Shown: piece by piece, positions 16,602 to 27,708 of the stretch | How positions within the stretch are numbered: position 1 is the first letter of the stretch | Layout of the letters: each line of letters opens with the position of its first letter | Assembly (NCBI RefSeq): GCF_017813365.1 | Contig: NZ_JAGIZA010000009.1 | Coordinates: forward strand, 153,807-217,806 | DNA length: 64,000 nt | DNA from: Roseomonas indoligenes | Lineage (GTDB): Bacteria > Pseudomonadota > Alphaproteobacteria > Acetobacterales > Acetobacteraceae | Reading direction: 5' to 3' | Position numbers and translations under genes: made by a program | Notes under the pieces: model-generated | Databases searched by the model: none | Seen by the model: the letters and a program-made list of their open reading frames with translations, nothing else | What the model was told of the DNA's origin: nothing

Positions 16602-17222
16602 ATGCGGCATCGCCACGCCCTCGCCGCCGCGGCGCTGGCCGCGGCCTGGCACATCCCGGCCCAGGCCCAGACCCAGGGCCAGATCCAGGCCCAACTCCAG
16701 GCCCAGACCGCCGGCGGCCCGGGTTGCGCGGAGCTGGCGCGCATCGTCCAGCTCCTGCCCGGCGGCCCGAATGTCTTCCCGACGGAAGCCGCACCCAACG
16801 GCGCCCCGCCCGCCGCGGGCGGCACCCCCCCGGCGGCCCGGGGAGGCACCCAGGCCAGCGGCCCACCCGGCGCGGCGCCGGCCACGGCCACGCCCGTGGG
16901 CCCGGTCCGCACCACCCTTCTCCCGCCCGGCGCGCTGCGCGCCACGGTCTCCGCCCAGCCGGCCGAGACCCGCTACGTCGCCGACCTCTCCGAGGGGAAT
17001 GGCCGCCGCGGCGGAGCCGACCGCAGCCCGCAGGTGCTGCGCCAGGCCGCGGAGCGCGTGGCCGCCTGCTACCGCGGCGTCCGCCCCGCCCGGGAACCCA
17101 ACGGCACGGGGGAAGACAACTTCCGCTTCACCGTCGCCCCGGGAACCGAGATCGCGGTTGTCCTTGACGGCGGCCCCGCGTCCACGGTCAGCCTTGTCGC
17201 CACGCGGCGGGTGCGGCGCTAG
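16602..17222 (+). CDS. Exported Gln/Pro/Ala-rich protein of unknown function
   Basis: A 206-residue protein with signal peptide (RHALAAAALAAAWHIPAQA). The N-terminal mature part repeats QTQGQIQAQLQAQ, a Gln-rich low-complexity stretch, then a Pro/Gly/Ala-rich linker to residue 100. The C-terminal domain (AERVAACYRGVRPAREP, FRFTVAPGTEIAVVLDGG) is ordered and contains a single cysteine. I do not recognise it. Low-complexity linkers of this kind often tether a domain through the cell envelope. It diverges from the MAPEG gene and ends at repeat copy 3. Confidence 0.55.
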   Translation: MRHRHALAAAALAAAWHIPAQAQTQGQIQAQLQAQTAGGPGCAELARIVQLLPGGPNVFPTEAAPNGAPPAAGGTPPAARGGTQASGPPGAAPATATPVGPVRTTLLPPGALRATVSAQPAETRYVADLSEGNGRRGGADRSPQVLRQAAERVAACYRGVRPAREPNGTGEDNFRFTVAPGTEIAVVLDGGPASTVSLVATRRVRR

Positions 17223-17242
17223 AGCGACAGTGGTGCTGGCGG

Positions 17243-17480
17243 CCCCAGGGGGCTCCGCCCCCTGGACCCCCGCCAAGGGCATGAGGCCCCTGGACCCCCG
17301 GCTGGCTGCCGCCGCGCCGGCCTGACACGGGGTTTCGGCGCGAAGGACTTGATCCTGCCCTTGCAGTCGCCTCGGGTCGTGGACCCGAGGCGCACCATCA
17401 GCCGAGCCAGACCAACTCGAAGAAAAAGATGATGGTGAGGGGTTCGGGGAGAGGAAGAATTCCTTCTTCCTCTCCCCGGG
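17243..17480 (+). repeat. Intergenic structured repeat, copy 3 (subfamily I)
   Basis: Between two convergent gene ends. GC palindrome 17243-17265; hairpin CCAAGGGC-ATGAG-GCCCCTGG nearby; a hairpin with arms CGCGCCG / CGGCGCG around 17312-17342; hairpin GCCTCGGGTC-GTG-GACCCGAGGC 17369-17391; terminal hairpin 17444-17459 / 17464-17479 with loop TTCC. The GCCTCGG hairpin here has GGTC/GACC where copy 1 has GCTC/GAGC: both sides changed, pairing kept. Confidence 0.88.
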
Positions 17481-17515
17481 ACAGACCAACAGCAAAGGAC
17501 CGGCACCCCCCACCA

Positions 17516-18844
17516 TTAGGCCGCGAGCGCCGCGTCCACAGCCTCACCGAGCCGCTCAACGATAAGGTCGATCTCCGCCTCTCCAGCGATGTAGGGCGGC
17601 GCGAGGAGGATATGGTCGCCCCGTGCCCCGTCCACCGTGCCGCCGCCGGGGTACACGGCCAGCCCGCGCGCGAAGGCCTCGTCGCGGATGCGGAGGTTCA
17701 GCTTGCGGGTGGGCTCGAAGGGGGCGCGCGTCGAGCGGTCCGCCACCAGCTCGATGGCCCGGAACAGGCCGCGGCCGCGGATGTCGCCGACGTGGCGGTG
17801 GTTGCCGAAGCGCTCCACCAGCCCGGCCTCCAGCCGCGCGCCCATGGCCTGCACGCGGTCCAGCAGGCCGTCGCGCGCGATCACCTCCTGCACCGCCAGG
17901 GCCGCCGCGCAGGCGACGGGGTGGGAGAGGTAGGTGTGGCCGTGCTGGAAGGCGCCGGAGCCCGCCATGATCGGCGCCAGCACGCGGTCGTTCATCAGGA
18001 TGGCGCCGATCGGCTGGTAGCCGCCGCCGAGGCCCTTCGCGATCGCCTGGATGTCCGGTGCGATGCCCTCCTGCTCCCAGGCGTGGAGGGTGCCCGTGCG
18101 GCCCATGCCGCTCATCACCTCGTCCAGGATCAGCAGGGCGCCGTGTCGGTCGCAGATCTCGCGCACGGCCTTGAAGTAGCCGGTGGGGGCGGCCACGCAG
18201 CCCGCGGTCGCGCCCACCACCGTCTCCGCCACGAAGGCGGCGACCTTGGCCGGGCCCAGGCGCTGGAACTCCGCCTCCAGCTCCCCGGCCAGGCGCGCGA
18301 CATAGGCCGCCTCGTCCTCGCCCTCGCGCATCCCGCGATAGGGGAAGGCGGCGGAGACGTGGCTGAAGGCATCGGCCAGGATCGGGGCATAGGGCGCCCG
18401 CCGCGCCGCGTTCCCGCCCAGCGCCAGCGCGCCCAGCGTGTTGCCGTGGTAGCTCTGGCGGCGCGCGATGAAGCGCGTGCGCCCCGGCTCGCCCTTCTCC
18501 ACGAAGTGCTGCCGCGCCAGCTTCAGCGCCGCCTCCATCGCCTCGGATCCGCCGGAGACGAAATAGGCCCGGCTCAGCCCGCCCGGCTCGTGGCCCAGCA
18601 GCGCCTCGCCCAGGCGCTCCGCCGGCTCGTTGGTGAAGAAACCGGTATGGGCGTATTCCAGCGCCGCGACCTGCTTCTGCACGGCCGCCACCACATCCGG
18701 GTGCGCGTGCCCCAGGCAGGACACGGCCGCCCCGCCCGAGGCGTCCAGCACCTCCCGCCCGCCGGAATCCCGCAGCCAGCACCCGTGGCCGGACACGGCC
18801 ATCGGAGGCGTGGCGCGGCCACGATGCAGAAGACGAGACGTCAT
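17516..18844 (-). CDS. Class III aminotransferase family protein
   Basis: A 442-residue PLP-dependent aminotransferase (fold type I). The core reads SGGSEAMEAALKLARQH (cofactor phosphate), SYHGNTLGAL, LILDEVMSGMGRTG (Asp that holds the pyridine ring) and IAKGLGGGYQPIGAI, whose Lys is the Schiff base. Such enzymes act on omega-amino acids, diamines or polyamine-derived amino groups; the substrate cannot be read from sequence. Its ATG overlaps the stop of the RpiR-type regulator upstream (ATGA at 18841-18844), so the two form one translational unit; AAAGGGATCTC serves as ribosome site. Confidence 0.85.
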   Translation of the reverse strand: MTSRLLHRGRATPPMAVSGHGCWLRDSGGREVLDASGGAAVSCLGHAHPDVVAAVQKQVAALEYAHTGFFTNEPAERLGEALLGHEPGGLSRAYFVSGGSEAMEAALKLARQHFVEKGEPGRTRFIARRQSYHGNTLGALALGGNAARRAPYAPILADAFSHVSAAFPYRGMREGEDEAAYVARLAGELEAEFQRLGPAKVAAFVAETVVGATAGCVAAPTGYFKAVREICDRHGALLILDEVMSGMGRTGTLHAWEQEGIAPDIQAIAKGLGGGYQPIGAILMNDRVLAPIMAGSGAFQHGHTYLSHPVACAAALAVQEVIARDGLLDRVQAMGARLEAGLVERFGNHRHVGDIRGRGLFRAIELVADRSTRAPFEPTRKLNLRIRDEAFARGLAVYPGGGTVDGARGDHILLAPPYIAGEAEIDLIVERLGEAVDAALAA

Positions 18845-19683
18845 CAGAGATCCCTTTCCGTTTCCGGCGCGTAGCGGGAGAGTTCCGCCAGCCGCGCCTC
18901 CGCCTGGCGCAGCCGCTCCATCGCCGCCGCACCGCCTTGCGCGAACACAGCCGCCGCCAGGGCCTGCGCGAGCGAGACGGCCCCGGTCAGCGAGTGGAAG
19001 AAGCCCGGCCCGTCGGCCTCGAAGCGCAGCAGGTGCGCCGCCCCGCGGGCCACGGGCGCGTTCGGCGAATCTGCCAGTGCCACCAGCACCGCCCCTGCTT
19101 GCCGCGCCGCCGCCGCCGTCCGCACCGCCTCCGCCGCGTAGGGCGCGAAGCTCGCCACCACCACCGCGTCGCGGCTGGAGAAGGCGTCCAGGTCCAGTTC
19201 CTCCGGACCCTCCGCCCCCACCAGCCGCGTCTCCGGCCGGAACAGCCTCAACTGGTAGTGCAGCAGCCCCGCGACCGCGCGGCAGGATCGGAACCCCGCG
19301 CACCAGATGCGGGGCGCCCGGTGCAGTGCGGCCGCCGAATCCGCCACCGGCCCGGCCTCCAGTCCCAGCACCGCGGCCGCATCGGCGGCCAGCATCGCGG
19401 CCGGCAGGTCATCCCGGCTGCGGGCGCGGCCGGAGAACGGCGCGGGCGGCCGCCGCGCCTCCACCAGTGCCGCGCGCAGGGGCTCCCATCCCGCATAGCC
19501 CAGCGCCTGGGCCAGCCGCGTGAAGCTGGCCGGCGTCGCCCCCGCATCCGCCGCCAGTTCCCGCATGGAACGTGTGGTGGCGTCGAAGGCGTGCTCCGCC
19601 AAGTACCGCGCCGCCTCACGCAGCCGCGGCGGAAGGTCCGGCAGAGCAAGGCGCAGCCGATCGAGGGGCGCGTCGGAGGACAT
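18844..19683 (-). CDS. MurR/RpiR-family transcriptional regulator
   Basis: A 279-residue regulator: N-terminal helix-turn-helix of RpiR type (LRLALPDLPPRLREAARYLAEH ... STMRELA-like RSMRELAADAGATPASFTRLAQALGY) and a C-terminal SIS sugar-isomerase-like ligand domain (IWCAGFRSCRAVAGLLHYQL, DAVVVASFAPYAAEAVRTA, GAVLVALADSPNAP). RpiR regulators sense phosphorylated sugars or, in some clades, amino-acid-related ligands. First gene of an operon with the aminotransferase, and divergent from an Asp/Glu-racemase-family gene; the shared gap holds a likely operator. Confidence 0.85.
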   Translation of the reverse strand: MSSDAPLDRLRLALPDLPPRLREAARYLAEHAFDATTRSMRELAADAGATPASFTRLAQALGYAGWEPLRAALVEARRPPAPFSGRARSRDDLPAAMLAADAAAVLGLEAGPVADSAAALHRAPRIWCAGFRSCRAVAGLLHYQLRLFRPETRLVGAEGPEELDLDAFSSRDAVVVASFAPYAAEAVRTAAAARQAGAVLVALADSPNAPVARGAAHLLRFEADGPGFFHSLTGAVSLAQALAAAVFAQGGAAAMERLRQAEARLAELSRYAPETERDL

Positions 19684-19730
19684 GAAACATATAGTGCATC
19701 AAGGACCAAACGACGCAACAGTTGTTTCAT
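19682..19730. promoter_or_regulatory. Candidate operator between regulator and racemase-family gene
   Basis: Inverted repeat ATGAAACA (19682-19689) and TGTTTCAT (19723-19730) with a 33-base spacer, in the only non-coding gap between the divergent regulator and the racemase-family gene. The left arm covers the regulator start codon. The A/T-rich arms stand out in this GC-rich region. Binding by the RpiR-type regulator and repression of both sides is inference. Confidence 0.45.
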
Positions 19731-19756
19731 CAAGCGACCCGCGCCAGGATCGCCCC

Positions 19757-20389
19757 ATGCGGATCGCCCTCATCCACGCCCTGCGCCATTCCCCCCCGCC
19801 GGTCGAGGAAGCCTTCGCCCGGCTTTGGCCGGAGGCAGAGCTTATGAACCTGCTGGACGATAGCCTTTCCGCCGACCTCGCCCGCGAGGGCGCCCTCACC
19901 CCCGGGATGACGGACCGCTTTCTCGCCCTCGCGCACTACGCCCGCGGCACCGGTGCCACCGCTATCCTCTTCACCTGCTCCGCTTTCGGCCCCTGCATCG
20001 AGGCCGTGGCGGCCGAACTCGCCCCCATGCCCGTCCTCAAGCCCAACGAGGCCATGGTGGCGGAGGCTGCCGCGATCGGCGGCCGCATCGGCCTCCTCGC
20101 GAGCTTCGCTCCCACCCTCGCCAGCATGCCGCCCGAGTTCCCGCCGGGCGTCACCCTCGTCCCGCGCCTCGCCGATGGCGCCCTGGATGCCCTGAACCGC
20201 GGTGACGTCGAGGCGCATGACCGCCTCGCCGCCGAGACCGCGAAGGGCCTCACCGATTGCGACGCCATCGCCCTTGCCCAGTTCAGCCTCGCCCGCGCCG
20301 CGTCGCTCGTCGCGGCCGCGACCGGCAAGCCCGTCCTCACCACGCCGGACAGCGCCGTGCGGGCGTTGAGGGCGCGGCTTCTGCGCTGA
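19757..20389 (+). CDS. Asp/Glu/hydantoin racemase-superfamily enzyme
   Basis: A 210-residue protein with the two-fold alpha/beta architecture of aspartate racemases and arylmalonate decarboxylases. ATAILFTCSAFGPCIEAVA puts a candidate catalytic Cys at residue 74, in the usual place; the second lobe has GLTDCDAIALAQFSLA with C168, but not in the canonical GCTE context, so a decarboxylase- or isomerase-like chemistry using one cysteine is possible. It is divergent from the RpiR-type regulator and aminotransferase; together they suggest a small catabolic unit for a chiral amino acid or hydantoin-like compound (inference). Confidence 0.75.
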   Translation: MRIALIHALRHSPPPVEEAFARLWPEAELMNLLDDSLSADLAREGALTPGMTDRFLALAHYARGTGATAILFTCSAFGPCIEAVAAELAPMPVLKPNEAMVAEAAAIGGRIGLLASFAPTLASMPPEFPPGVTLVPRLADGALDALNRGDVEAHDRLAAETAKGLTDCDAIALAQFSLARAASLVAAATGKPVLTTPDSAVRALRARLLR

Positions 20390-20396
20390 CGGTCTG

Positions 20397-20640
20397 TGCC
20401 GGGGATAGGAAGAAGGAATTCTTCCTCTCCCCGGCCCCCTCGCCATCATCGTTTTCTAGAGGTTGGAGTCATCCGGCTGGCGGTGCGCCTCGGCTCATGG
20501 AGCCGAGGCGACTGCAACGACAGGACCTAGCCCCTTTCTGCGGAATCACCGTGTCAGGACGGCGCCGCGGCAGCCAGACGGGGATCCAAGGGCTTCAGGC
20601 CCTTGGCGGGGGTCCAGGGGGCGGAGCCCCTTGGGGTCGC
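20397..20640 (-). repeat. Intergenic structured repeat, copy 4 (reverse, subfamily I)
   Basis: Reverse orientation between convergent gene ends. Terminal hairpin 20399-20434 (loop GGAA on this strand, one mismatch in the stem); hairpin GCCTCGGCTC-ATG-GAGCCGAGGC 20487-20509; hairpin CCAAGGGC-TTCAG-GCCCTTGG 20586-20606; GC palindrome about 20613-20633. The CCAAGGGC hairpin is shared with copy 3, replacing the GCGTTTG hairpin of copies 1 and 7. Confidence 0.85.
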
Positions 20641-20645
20641 AAATC

Positions 20646-22781
<2,136 letters not shown>

Positions 22782-22984
22782 CGTCCGGTCCCGTCCACTA
22801 TGCCCGCGCCGCAGGGCGCTGATCGCGGAGACCGGAACGGACAGCAGGGCCGCCGGTTGAGGCCAAAAGGCCGGAAGGGGCGCGAATCCCCTGGCGCGCC
22901 TCCATTTTTCCCAGTGGCGCGGCAGGGGGGCCGCACCATGGCGGCCCTGGTGTGAGGTTGGGCTTGCCCAGGTCCTGGCGTGGC

Positions 22985-23205
22985 GGTCTGTCCCGGGGAG
23001 AGGAAGAAGGAATTCTTCCTCTCCCCGGACCCCTCACCATCATCTTCTTCAAGTAGCTGGGCTTACCTGACTGACGGTGCGCCTCGGCTCGTGGAGCCGA
23101 GGCGACTGCAAGGGCAGAATCGATCCCGATCGTAGAGGCTGCCAGGTCAGGTCAGTTCCGTGGCAGCCCGATGCAGGTCCAGGAGGCCGCGCCCCCTGGG
23201 GCCGG
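22985..23205 (-). repeat. Intergenic structured repeat, copy 5 (reverse, shortened)
   Basis: Reverse orientation, downstream of the RND permease gene and upstream of glgX. Terminal hairpin 22993-23008 / 23013-23028; hairpin GCCTCGGCTC-GTG-GAGCCGAGGC 23081-23103; the linker with CCGATGCAGGTCCAGG (23168-23183); then only a short GC-rich remnant (near 23190-23206). The GCGTTTG and 3-nt-loop hairpins of copy 1 are absent, as if deleted as units. Bases 22782-22984 hold no gene. Confidence 0.85.
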
Positions 23206-23221
23206 CAAGACCAGCCCCGGC

Positions 23222-26200
23222 CTATTCCGCCGGTGCCGGGTGCACCGCTGTCCCATGCGGCACCCGTCGGCCGCGCCGCAGCCCCTTCACGCTCCGCTCC
23301 AGCGCATCGAAGCCGAGATAGAGGACGGGTGTCACAAAGAGGGTCAGCACTTGGCTCACCGCCAGCCCGCCCACCACGGCCAAGCCCAGGGGCTGACGCA
23401 GCTCGGCGGCCGCACCCCAGCCAGCGGCGATGGGCACGGCGCCCGCGGCGGCAGCCAGGGTGGTCATCAGGATCGGCCGGAACCGCAGCACGCAGGCGTC
23501 CCGCACGGCCACGCGGGGGTCCATGCCCTCGCGCTGCCGGCTGAGCGCCACGTCCACGATCATGATGGCGTTCTTCTTCACCAGCCCGATCAGCAGCAGC
23601 ACGCCGATCACCGCGATGACGGAGAGGTCCAGGTCGAAGAGCCACAGCGTCGCCAAGGCCCCCAGCGCCGCCGCGGGCAGGCCGGAGAGGATGGTCAGCG
23701 GGTGGACCAAGCTTTCGTAGAGGACGCCCAGCACCACGTACATCACGATCACCGCCGCCAGGATCAGCATTCCCTGGCCCGCCAGCGCCTGCTGGAACAC
23801 CTGCGCGGTGCCGGAGAAGGCGCCGATCACGCCCGGCGGCGGCTGCATCTCCCGCTCAGCCGCGCGGATGGCGTCGGTGGCCTGCCCCAGCGCCACGCCG
23901 GGCGGCAGGTTGAAGCCGATGGTCACCGCGGGAAGCTGGCCCTGGTGCCCCACGGTCAGCGGCCCGGTGCCGCGCTGGATGGTCGCCAGGGCGGAGAGCG
24001 GGACCAGCCGCCCGGTGTTGGAGCGGAGATAGAGCTTCTGCAGCCCGTTCTCGTCCCGCTGGTCCTCCGGTAGCGCCTCCACGATCACGGGATAGGCGTT
24101 GGCCTGGGCGTAGATGGTGGAGATCTGCCGCGCCCCGAAGGCGGAGTAGAGGGCCTGGCGCACCTGGTCCACGTTCACGCCCAGCGCGGCGGCCCGGTCG
24201 CGGTCCACCTGCACGTTCACAACGGGCGCATCCAGCTGCAGGTCCGTGTTCACGTCCTGCAGCAGCGGGTTGCCCCGCAGCCGCGCCGCCAGCCGCTGCG
24301 AGAAGTCGTAGAGCGACTTCGATTCCAACCCCTGCAGCGTGTACATGTACAGGGTCCGGGACTGCCGCGCCCCGAAGTTCAGGTTCTGGATCGGCTGCAG
24401 GAAGGTCTGCATGCCCGGCACGCCGGCGACCTCGCGCCGCAGCCTCTGGATCACCTCCGTCACCATCGGCCGCTCGTCGCGCGGCTTCAGCTCGATGAAC
24501 ATGCGCCCCTGGTTCACCGAGAGGCTCTGCCCGGTGGCGCCGATGTTGGAGGAGACGCTCTTCACATAGGGGTTGCGCCCGATGATGGCCGCCACCTGCC
24601 CCTGCAGCTCCGTCATCGCGTCGTAGGAGGCGTCGCGCGGCCCCTCGGTGGAGGCGCTGACGAGGCCCGTATCCTCGATCGGAAAGAAGCCCTTGGGCAT
24701 GGCCATGGCCAGCCAGCCCGCGGCGAAAAGCGAGGCGAAGAACACCCCCCAGACCACCAGCCGGAAGCGAAGCGCCCGGTCCAGCAGCCAGGCATAGCCC
24801 CGCTCGATTCCCCGGAACCCCGCCTCCAGGAAGGCGTCCACCCGCCCGGGCTTCGCATCATGGGAATGCGCCGGCAGCCAGGAGGCCATCAGCGGGGTGA
24901 GGGTGAGGGAGACGAAGCAGGACACGGCGACCGCAAGGGTCACGGTGGCCGCGAAGGCGTTGAACACGCGCCCCACCACGCCGCCCATCAGCAGGATCGG
25001 CAGGAACACCGCCGTGAGCGAGAGGGTGATGGAGATGATCGTGAAGCCGATCTCCCGCGATCCCTTCATCGCCGCCTCGAAGGGGTTCATCCCCTCCTCC
25101 ACGTGGCGGATGATCGCCTCCAGCATCACGATGGCATCGTCCACCACGAGGCCCACCGCGAGGGTCAGCCCCAGCAGGGTCACGTTGTCGATGCCGTAGC
25201 CCATCGCGTACATCAGCGCGAAGGTGCCGCAGAGCGAGATGGGCACGGCGATCATCGGGATCAGTGTCGCCAGCAGCCGGCGCAGGAACAGCCAGACCAC
25301 CAGCACCACCAGCCCGATCGCGATGAACAGGCTCTCCTGCACGTCGTGGACGGCGGCCCGGATGGAGAGGGAGCGGTCCAGCGACACGTCGATCCGCGCC
25401 CCCGGCGGCAGGGCGGATTGCAACTCCGGCAGGGCCGCGAAGACGCCGTCCACCACCTCAACCGTGTTCGCGTCCGGCTGGCGCTGCACCGCCAGCGTCA
25501 GCCCGCGCACCCCGTTGCGGTAGGAGGCGATGCGGTCGTTCTGCACCCCGTCCACCACCTCGGCGATGTCGGCCAGCCGCACCGGCGCGCCGTTCCGCCC
25601 GGCCACCACCAGCTTCCCGAAGGCCTCCGCGTCCGGCGGCTGGTCATTCGCCCGCAGCACCAGCTGCTGCCGCTGGCCGGAGAGGGTGCCGACCGGCGTG
25701 CTGGAATTGGCGGTCGCCACCGCGCCGCTCACCTGGTCCAGCGTCAGCCCCATGCTGGCCAGCCGGTCCGCCCGCATCCGCACGCGCACGGAAAACAGCT
25801 GCTCGCCATAGGTCACCACCTGCGCCACCCCCGGCACCCGCGACAGCGCGGGGGAGACGAGGGTCGAGGCGATGTCGTTCAGCTGGTACAACGGCACGTC
25901 GCCGCCCGAGAGGGTCAGCAGCACCACCGGCGCGTCCGCCGGGTTCGCCTTCCGGTAGGAGGGCGGCGTCGTCATCTCGATCGGCAGCCGCCGCTGCGCG
26001 CGGGTCAGCGCGGCCTGCACGTCCTGCGCCGCCGCGTCGATGTTCCGGTTCAGCACGAATTGCAGCGTGATCTGCGTCGTGCCCTGGCCGGAGGTGGAGG
26101 AGATCGAATCGATCCCCGTAATGGTGGAGAACTCGCGCTCCATCGGCAGCGCGACGGAGGTCGCCATCGTCTCCGGGCTCGCGCCCGGAAGCTGGGCGGA

Positions 26201-26341
26201 GACGGTGATGACGGGGAAGTCCACGCGCGGCACGGCCGCCACGGGCATCAGCCGGTAGCCCATGATCCCCGCCAGCACGATCGCGGCGGAGAGCAGCCCG
26301 GTCATGATCGGGCGGCGGATGAAGATCGCGGAGAGGTTCAT
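23222..26341 (-). CDS. RND multidrug efflux permease (HAE1 type)
   Basis: A 1039-residue inner-membrane pump of the MdtB/MdtC-AcrB group, exporting drugs or other amphiphiles with proton influx. MNLSAIFIRRPIMTGLLSAAIVLAG is the typical start; two large periplasmic loops follow helices 1 and 7. Proton-relay D401 and D402 in GLVVDDAIVM correspond to AcrB D407/D408. The conserved FFPIEDTGLVSASTEGP and VLKKNAI-like LLIGLVKKNAIMIVD are present. Its ATG overlaps the stop of the adaptor gene (26338-26341). An outer-membrane channel gene is not seen here. Confidence 0.93.
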   Translation of the reverse strand: MNLSAIFIRRPIMTGLLSAAIVLAGIMGYRLMPVAAVPRVDFPVITVSAQLPGASPETMATSVALPMEREFSTITGIDSISSTSGQGTTQITLQFVLNRNIDAAAQDVQAALTRAQRRLPIEMTTPPSYRKANPADAPVVLLTLSGGDVPLYQLNDIASTLVSPALSRVPGVAQVVTYGEQLFSVRVRMRADRLASMGLTLDQVSGAVATANSSTPVGTLSGQRQQLVLRANDQPPDAEAFGKLVVAGRNGAPVRLADIAEVVDGVQNDRIASYRNGVRGLTLAVQRQPDANTVEVVDGVFAALPELQSALPPGARIDVSLDRSLSIRAAVHDVQESLFIAIGLVVLVVWLFLRRLLATLIPMIAVPISLCGTFALMYAMGYGIDNVTLLGLTLAVGLVVDDAIVMLEAIIRHVEEGMNPFEAAMKGSREIGFTIISITLSLTAVFLPILLMGGVVGRVFNAFAATVTLAVAVSCFVSLTLTPLMASWLPAHSHDAKPGRVDAFLEAGFRGIERGYAWLLDRALRFRLVVWGVFFASLFAAGWLAMAMPKGFFPIEDTGLVSASTEGPRDASYDAMTELQGQVAAIIGRNPYVKSVSSNIGATGQSLSVNQGRMFIELKPRDERPMVTEVIQRLRREVAGVPGMQTFLQPIQNLNFGARQSRTLYMYTLQGLESKSLYDFSQRLAARLRGNPLLQDVNTDLQLDAPVVNVQVDRDRAAALGVNVDQVRQALYSAFGARQISTIYAQANAYPVIVEALPEDQRDENGLQKLYLRSNTGRLVPLSALATIQRGTGPLTVGHQGQLPAVTIGFNLPPGVALGQATDAIRAAEREMQPPPGVIGAFSGTAQVFQQALAGQGMLILAAVIVMYVVLGVLYESLVHPLTILSGLPAAALGALATLWLFDLDLSVIAVIGVLLLIGLVKKNAIMIVDVALSRQREGMDPRVAVRDACVLRFRPILMTTLAAAAGAVPIAAGWGAAAELRQPLGLAVVGGLAVSQVLTLFVTPVLYLGFDALERSVKGLRRGRRVPHGTAVHPAPAE

Positions 26342-27501
26342 CGGGCGCTCGCCTGCCGGCCCGTGCTGCCTTCGGCGGGCGTTGCCTCGGCCTGGGGCCG
26401 TGCCGGCGGCGGGCCGCCGGGGTTTCGCACCGCCACCCGCGCCCCGTCGCGCAGGCGCTCAATGCCCTCGGTCACCACCATCTCGCCATTCGCCACCCCG
26501 CCCTCGATCACGGCGCGGCCGGCGGCGTAGCGCACCACCTTCACCGCCACCCGCCGGGCGGTGTTCTCCGGGGTCAGGGCATAGAGGAAATTGCCGCCCT
26601 GCCCGACGCGCACCGACGCCACGGGCACGGAGACCGCCTGCGGCTCCACGCGCGGCACCATCACCACCTCAAGGTACTGCCCGGGCCACAGCCGTGCCGG
26701 GGCATTGGCGAAGCGCGCCTTCAGCCCGATCGTGCCCGTCGCCGTGTCCACGGAGCTGTCCACGAAGACCAGCTCGCCCTCCGCCGGGCGGCCGCTGTCG
26801 CCCGGCGCGCCGGCCCGCACCCTCGGCCGCTCGCCCCGCCCCTGCGCCTCCCGAAGTTCGACCAGCCAGCGCTCGGGCACGGAGAAGGCGACGTTGATCG
26901 GGTCGGTCTGGGTGATGGTGGCCAGCACCGCCCCCTCCGCCGCGCGGACGAAGTTGCCCTCCTTCACCGGCAGCGCCCCCAGCCGCCCGCTCGCCTCGGC
27001 GCGGATGGTCGCGAATTCCAGCGTCAGCCGGGTCTGCGCCACCTGCGCCTCATCGGCCCGCACGGTCGCTGCCAGCCCCGTCGCATCCGCCTGCGCCTGC
27101 TCGGCCCGCTGGGCGGACGCGAAGGCATCGGAGCGGAGGGAGGCGTAGCGCCGCGCGTCGGACTGCGCCCGCTCCAGCTGCGCCCGGTCCCGCGCCAGGA
27201 TCGCCTCCTGCTGCTGCAGCAGGGCCTGGGTGTTGCGGGAGTCCAGGGTGAAGAGGAGGTCGCCCGCCTTCACCATCTGTCCTTCCTGCACGTGCACCCG
27301 CTCGATCTGCCCATCCACGCGGGAGCGGACGGAAATCACGGAGACGGGCTGCGCCGTCCCGTTCGCCGTCACCTCCACGGGCAGCGGCCCGACGGCCGCC
27401 GGCGCGGCCGCAACGGAAACGGGCGCGGCCTCCTGCGCCAAGGAGGGCGCGGAAGCGAGCAGCAGGCAGCAGAGCGCGGCAAAAAATGGGCGCATCATCA
27501 T
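26338..27501 (-). CDS. RND efflux periplasmic adaptor (membrane fusion protein)
   Basis: A 387-residue adaptor that bridges the pump to an outer-membrane channel. Signal peptide (RPFFAALCCLLLASAPSLAQ), lipoyl half-motifs VRSRVDGQIERVHVQEGQMVKAGDLLF and TIRAEASGRLGALPVKEGNFV around a coiled-coil hairpin rich in Gln/Ala/Arg (residues about 95-165), then the beta-barrel with DPINVAFSVPE and the membrane-proximal domain. Three tandem ATGs begin at 27501; 27495 would sit best after GGGAAA. Operon with the RND permease. Confidence 0.92.
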   Translation of the reverse strand: MMMRPFFAALCCLLLASAPSLAQEAAPVSVAAAPAAVGPLPVEVTANGTAQPVSVISVRSRVDGQIERVHVQEGQMVKAGDLLFTLDSRNTQALLQQQEAILARDRAQLERAQSDARRYASLRSDAFASAQRAEQAQADATGLAATVRADEAQVAQTRLTLEFATIRAEASGRLGALPVKEGNFVRAAEGAVLATITQTDPINVAFSVPERWLVELREAQGRGERPRVRAGAPGDSGRPAEGELVFVDSSVDTATGTIGLKARFANAPARLWPGQYLEVVMVPRVEPQAVSVPVASVRVGQGGNFLYALTPENTARRVAVKVVRYAAGRAVIEGGVANGEMVVTEGIERLRDGARVAVRNPGGPPPARPQAEATPAEGSTGRQASAR

Positions 27502-27708
27502 TTCCCGGCCGGAAAGCACCATTCTGATGTGTGCTGTGGATAATCGAAAGTACGATCTTGGCCCGATACGATCCGGAAGGTCTGAGTCACCCGCCGAAAC
27601 ACCCGCGCCGAGCCGCCTGGCGGCAGCAAAACCTGCGCCATCGTAAGATTCCGTGCCCGCAAGCGTCTTTCCCCCTGGCCGTGGACGTGTTCCCGTCCCC
27701 CTTGCCCG

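Noticed and set aside
24860..26530. Plus-strand open frame opposite the RND permease
   Set aside because: His/Arg-rich shadow frame with no start signal or domain; the minus strand has a complete RND sequence.
27502..27708. Possible RNA gene in the long gap before the oligopeptidase
   Set aside because: No cloverleaf, no strong stem with a terminator, and no tRNA-like TTCGA context that holds up; treated as promoter region.
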